IMG/VR virus record: IMGVR_UViG_3300050821_008336
Span: 1 to 23,138 of that record
Reading direction: 5' to 3' (one strand)
Length of the DNA: 23,138 nucleotides
DNA from: a virus
Of this stretch, positions 21,810 through 23,138 are shown in pieces. Below the pieces are notes generated by a model. The model saw nothing but the letters and a program-made list of their open reading frames with translations. It ran no database searches and was not told the origin of the DNA. The number at the start of each line of letters is the position of its first letter. Positions within the stretch are counted from its first letter, which is position 1. Both the position numbers and the translations under genes were made by a program.

Positions 21810-22841
21810 TTACTGACATTGTACCCAATCAACCACGTTTGTTACGCCGGCATTGGCAAATACCGTACCCTGCATAGCAATTGTATTCCAACTATCAACA
21901 CTACTTGACCAACTACCAAAGCCTGAAGTAGATCGAGAAAACTGATGATTACTTGATACGGCAAACATGCTGGAGGTGATCAAGATATTTGATGATGCAG
22001 GCACCAAAATAGGGGTCCAATCAGACCACATTCGTTGTCTTGGATAAAGTGAGTAGCTCGATTGATTACCAAACTTAAGTTCGATGGGCGTAGCTTGACA
22101 AGACGACGCTGATCCGTTTTGTAAACAGATGGACATATGATTGATTGTAGAAAGAGGTGCAGTTTGTAAATCCAGCGCGGTAATTCGCGCTCTACATTTG
22201 GTTGTAGATGTAGTCGGACCAGCCCACACCGAACGTGTCGATAATCCAGTTGCTCCATTATCAACACTTGAATCAAAAGTAACCAAACTTGAATAAGGTG
22301 GTGGCGACAGCAAACGTAAATCCTGCGTGCCCTGCACATAGATCCCAATGTAAGGATAAGTTATTGCCCCACCACCAAAACATTCAGGCGCTACATCGAT
22401 GATATCACCAGAATTGTAGGAAATAGGTGGATTAAGAGCTAGTTCCTGCTTACGCGTACCGCCAACAAATGCTTCGTATAGTCCGATTACGTTGGCATAT
22501 TTGGGCTGTACTTTTTGGCGTTGTGGGAAACCTGATTCAATGTTGTAGCTCTGTTGCGGATCGACAAAGAATGAGATATTTCCAATGGTCGTATTGTCGA
22601 TCAATCCGTTTGTCGTGGTCGAAGGCTCATTCCAGATCAATGTACGCGTGATATAAACCGAAGCGGGCAAAATACCATCTACGTAGTTTTCAAGATAAAA
22701 GGTCTGAGTACCACCAGCAACGTTTGATGCTCCATTACAAGGAATCGCTTGTATAGCGACTTGTATAGCGTTTTGCACGACTTGTTGTGCCGTTGCTATA
22801 TCGGGAAACCAGCATACCAATAGAATAAATAGCCATTTCAT
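21810..22841 (-). CDS. exported protein of unknown function with six cysteines (343 aa)
   Basis: A signal peptide (MKWLFILLVCWFPDIATA, cleavage before QQ) is followed by a beta-rich mature part with TQTFYLENYVDGILPASVYI, YNIESGFPQRQKVQPKY, ARITALDLQTAPLSTINH and NILITSSMFAVSS. The mature chain has six cysteines, suggesting periplasmic disulfides; there is no lipobox. I do not recognise the family. It lies between a tail/fibre gene and the endolysin. A phage virion protein would not normally be exported, so a periplasmic or surface role in the infected host is a reasonable inference. Confidence 0.88.
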   Translation of the reverse strand: MKWLFILLVCWFPDIATAQQVVQNAIQVAIQAIPCNGASNVAGGTQTFYLENYVDGILPASVYITRTLIWNEPSTTTNGLIDNTTIGNISFFVDPQQSYNIESGFPQRQKVQPKYANVIGLYEAFVGGTRKQELALNPPISYNSGDIIDVAPECFGGGAITYPYIGIYVQGTQDLRLLSPPPYSSLVTFDSSVDNGATGLSTRSVWAGPTTSTTKCRARITALDLQTAPLSTINHMSICLQNGSASSCQATPIELKFGNQSSYSLYPRQRMWSDWTPILVPASSNILITSSMFAVSSNHQFSRSTSGFGSWSSSVDSWNTIAMQGTVFANAGVTNVVDWVQCQ

Positions 22842-22844
22842 TTT

Positions 22845-23138
22845 TTACAAAAGCCTTACAACCGTTAGAGTACTTGCGTTAGCGGTGCTGCCCACCGTCC
22901 CTCCGATGATACCATTAGTAGAACTTAAATCCTTACAAGAAATTTTAATATTGGCGGCGGGTGAAGCAATTACACCTGAAAGAGCAATAGTAGCGAAGTT
23001 ACTCGCCGCTTGGGTAGTTTGAGTTCCTGAGGAAATGATCGTAGTGCCGTCCCAAAGTTTACAGACTATGCCAGCAACAGCACTGGTATCTTCAACCGAC
23101 ACCGAACCAGAAGCAAACCAGGTGCCCGACGTCCCTTG
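22845..23138 (-). CDS. tail or receptor-binding protein, C-terminal part (5' end outside window)
   Basis: The frame is open to the window edge, so the start lies beyond 23138; the GTG at 23102 is internal. The visible 97 residues (starting GTSGTWFASGSVSVEDTS, then CKLWDGTTII, FATIALSGVIASPAANIKIS, and ending TLTVVRLL) form a beta sandwich seen at the ends of phage structural proteins in rhizobial phages (from memory). It ends 3 nt before the exported-protein gene. It likely belongs to the virion surface; which protein cannot be told. Confidence 0.85.
   Translation of the reverse strand, partial: QGTSGTWFASGSVSVEDTSAVAGIVCKLWDGTTIISSGTQTTQAASNFATIALSGVIASPAANIKISCKDLSSTNGIIGGTVGSTANASTLTVVRLL

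Noticed and set aside
1-23138. CRISPR array, insertion sequence or attachment site
   Set aside because: No regularly spaced repeats, transposase frame or terminal inverted repeats were seen. tRNA genes are possible integration targets, but no integrase gene or duplicated tRNA end is in the window.

Overview
The window is a stretch of a tailed-phage genome (free phage or prophage), most likely a short-tailed podovirus of an alphaproteobacterium of the Bradyrhizobium/Rhodopseudomonas kind. The evidence is a one-directional late gene block (every convincing gene lies on the minus strand), a P22 gp10-like tail protein next to a T7-like adaptor, a tail-collar fibre, a COG5526-type endolysin, long injected-type virion proteins, and an outer-membrane protein whose AADLPTKAPP N-terminus is typical of Rhizobiales porins. 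The host assignment is inference from that protein and from general resemblance to rhizobial podophage genes. No integrase, repressor, terminase, portal, capsid or replication gene is in the window.

In the direction of transcription (23138 down to 1) the layout is as follows. (1) 23138-21810: a tail or receptor-binding protein cut by the window edge, then an exported Cys-containing protein of unknown role. (2) 21794-19194: the lysis region, with endolysin, FlbD-like and other small proteins, three small membrane proteins (holin candidates) and an exported coiled-coil protein. (3) 19182-15453: collar-type tail fibre, adaptor, and gp10-like tail/stabilisation protein. (4) 15440-12745: small virion-associated proteins, a previously unlisted 25-residue Trp/Tyr-rich microprotein, a GG-motif protein, a LAGLIDADG homing endonuclease, a small conserved phage protein and a GNAT acetyltransferase. 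(5) 12738-2944: a 1129-residue and a 1394-residue probable ejection protein, a GIY-YIG homing endonuclease, and a 511-residue protein ending in a pyrophosphatase-like domain. The endonuclease lies exactly between two pieces of what looks like one ancestral polyvalent protein. (6) 2914-2339: a coiled-coil plus membrane-anchor protein and a small hypothetical. (7) 2301-974: an accessory unit with its own promoter, a leader dyad overlapping the ribosome-binding site, the outer-membrane beta-barrel gene translationally coupled to a permuted-papain-like hydrolase, and a rho-independent terminator. (8) 954-1: a weak promoter candidate, a leader with very short reading frames, and seven tandem tRNA genes (three Leu, three Thr, one Val).

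Genes are packed with 1-20 nt gaps or TAATG/ATGA overlaps. The only gene-poor stretch over 300 nt is 568-1035. The most interesting points are the endonuclease-split polyvalent gene, the outer-membrane-protein accessory unit with a possible RNA switch, the unusual leucine tRNAs, and the microprotein.
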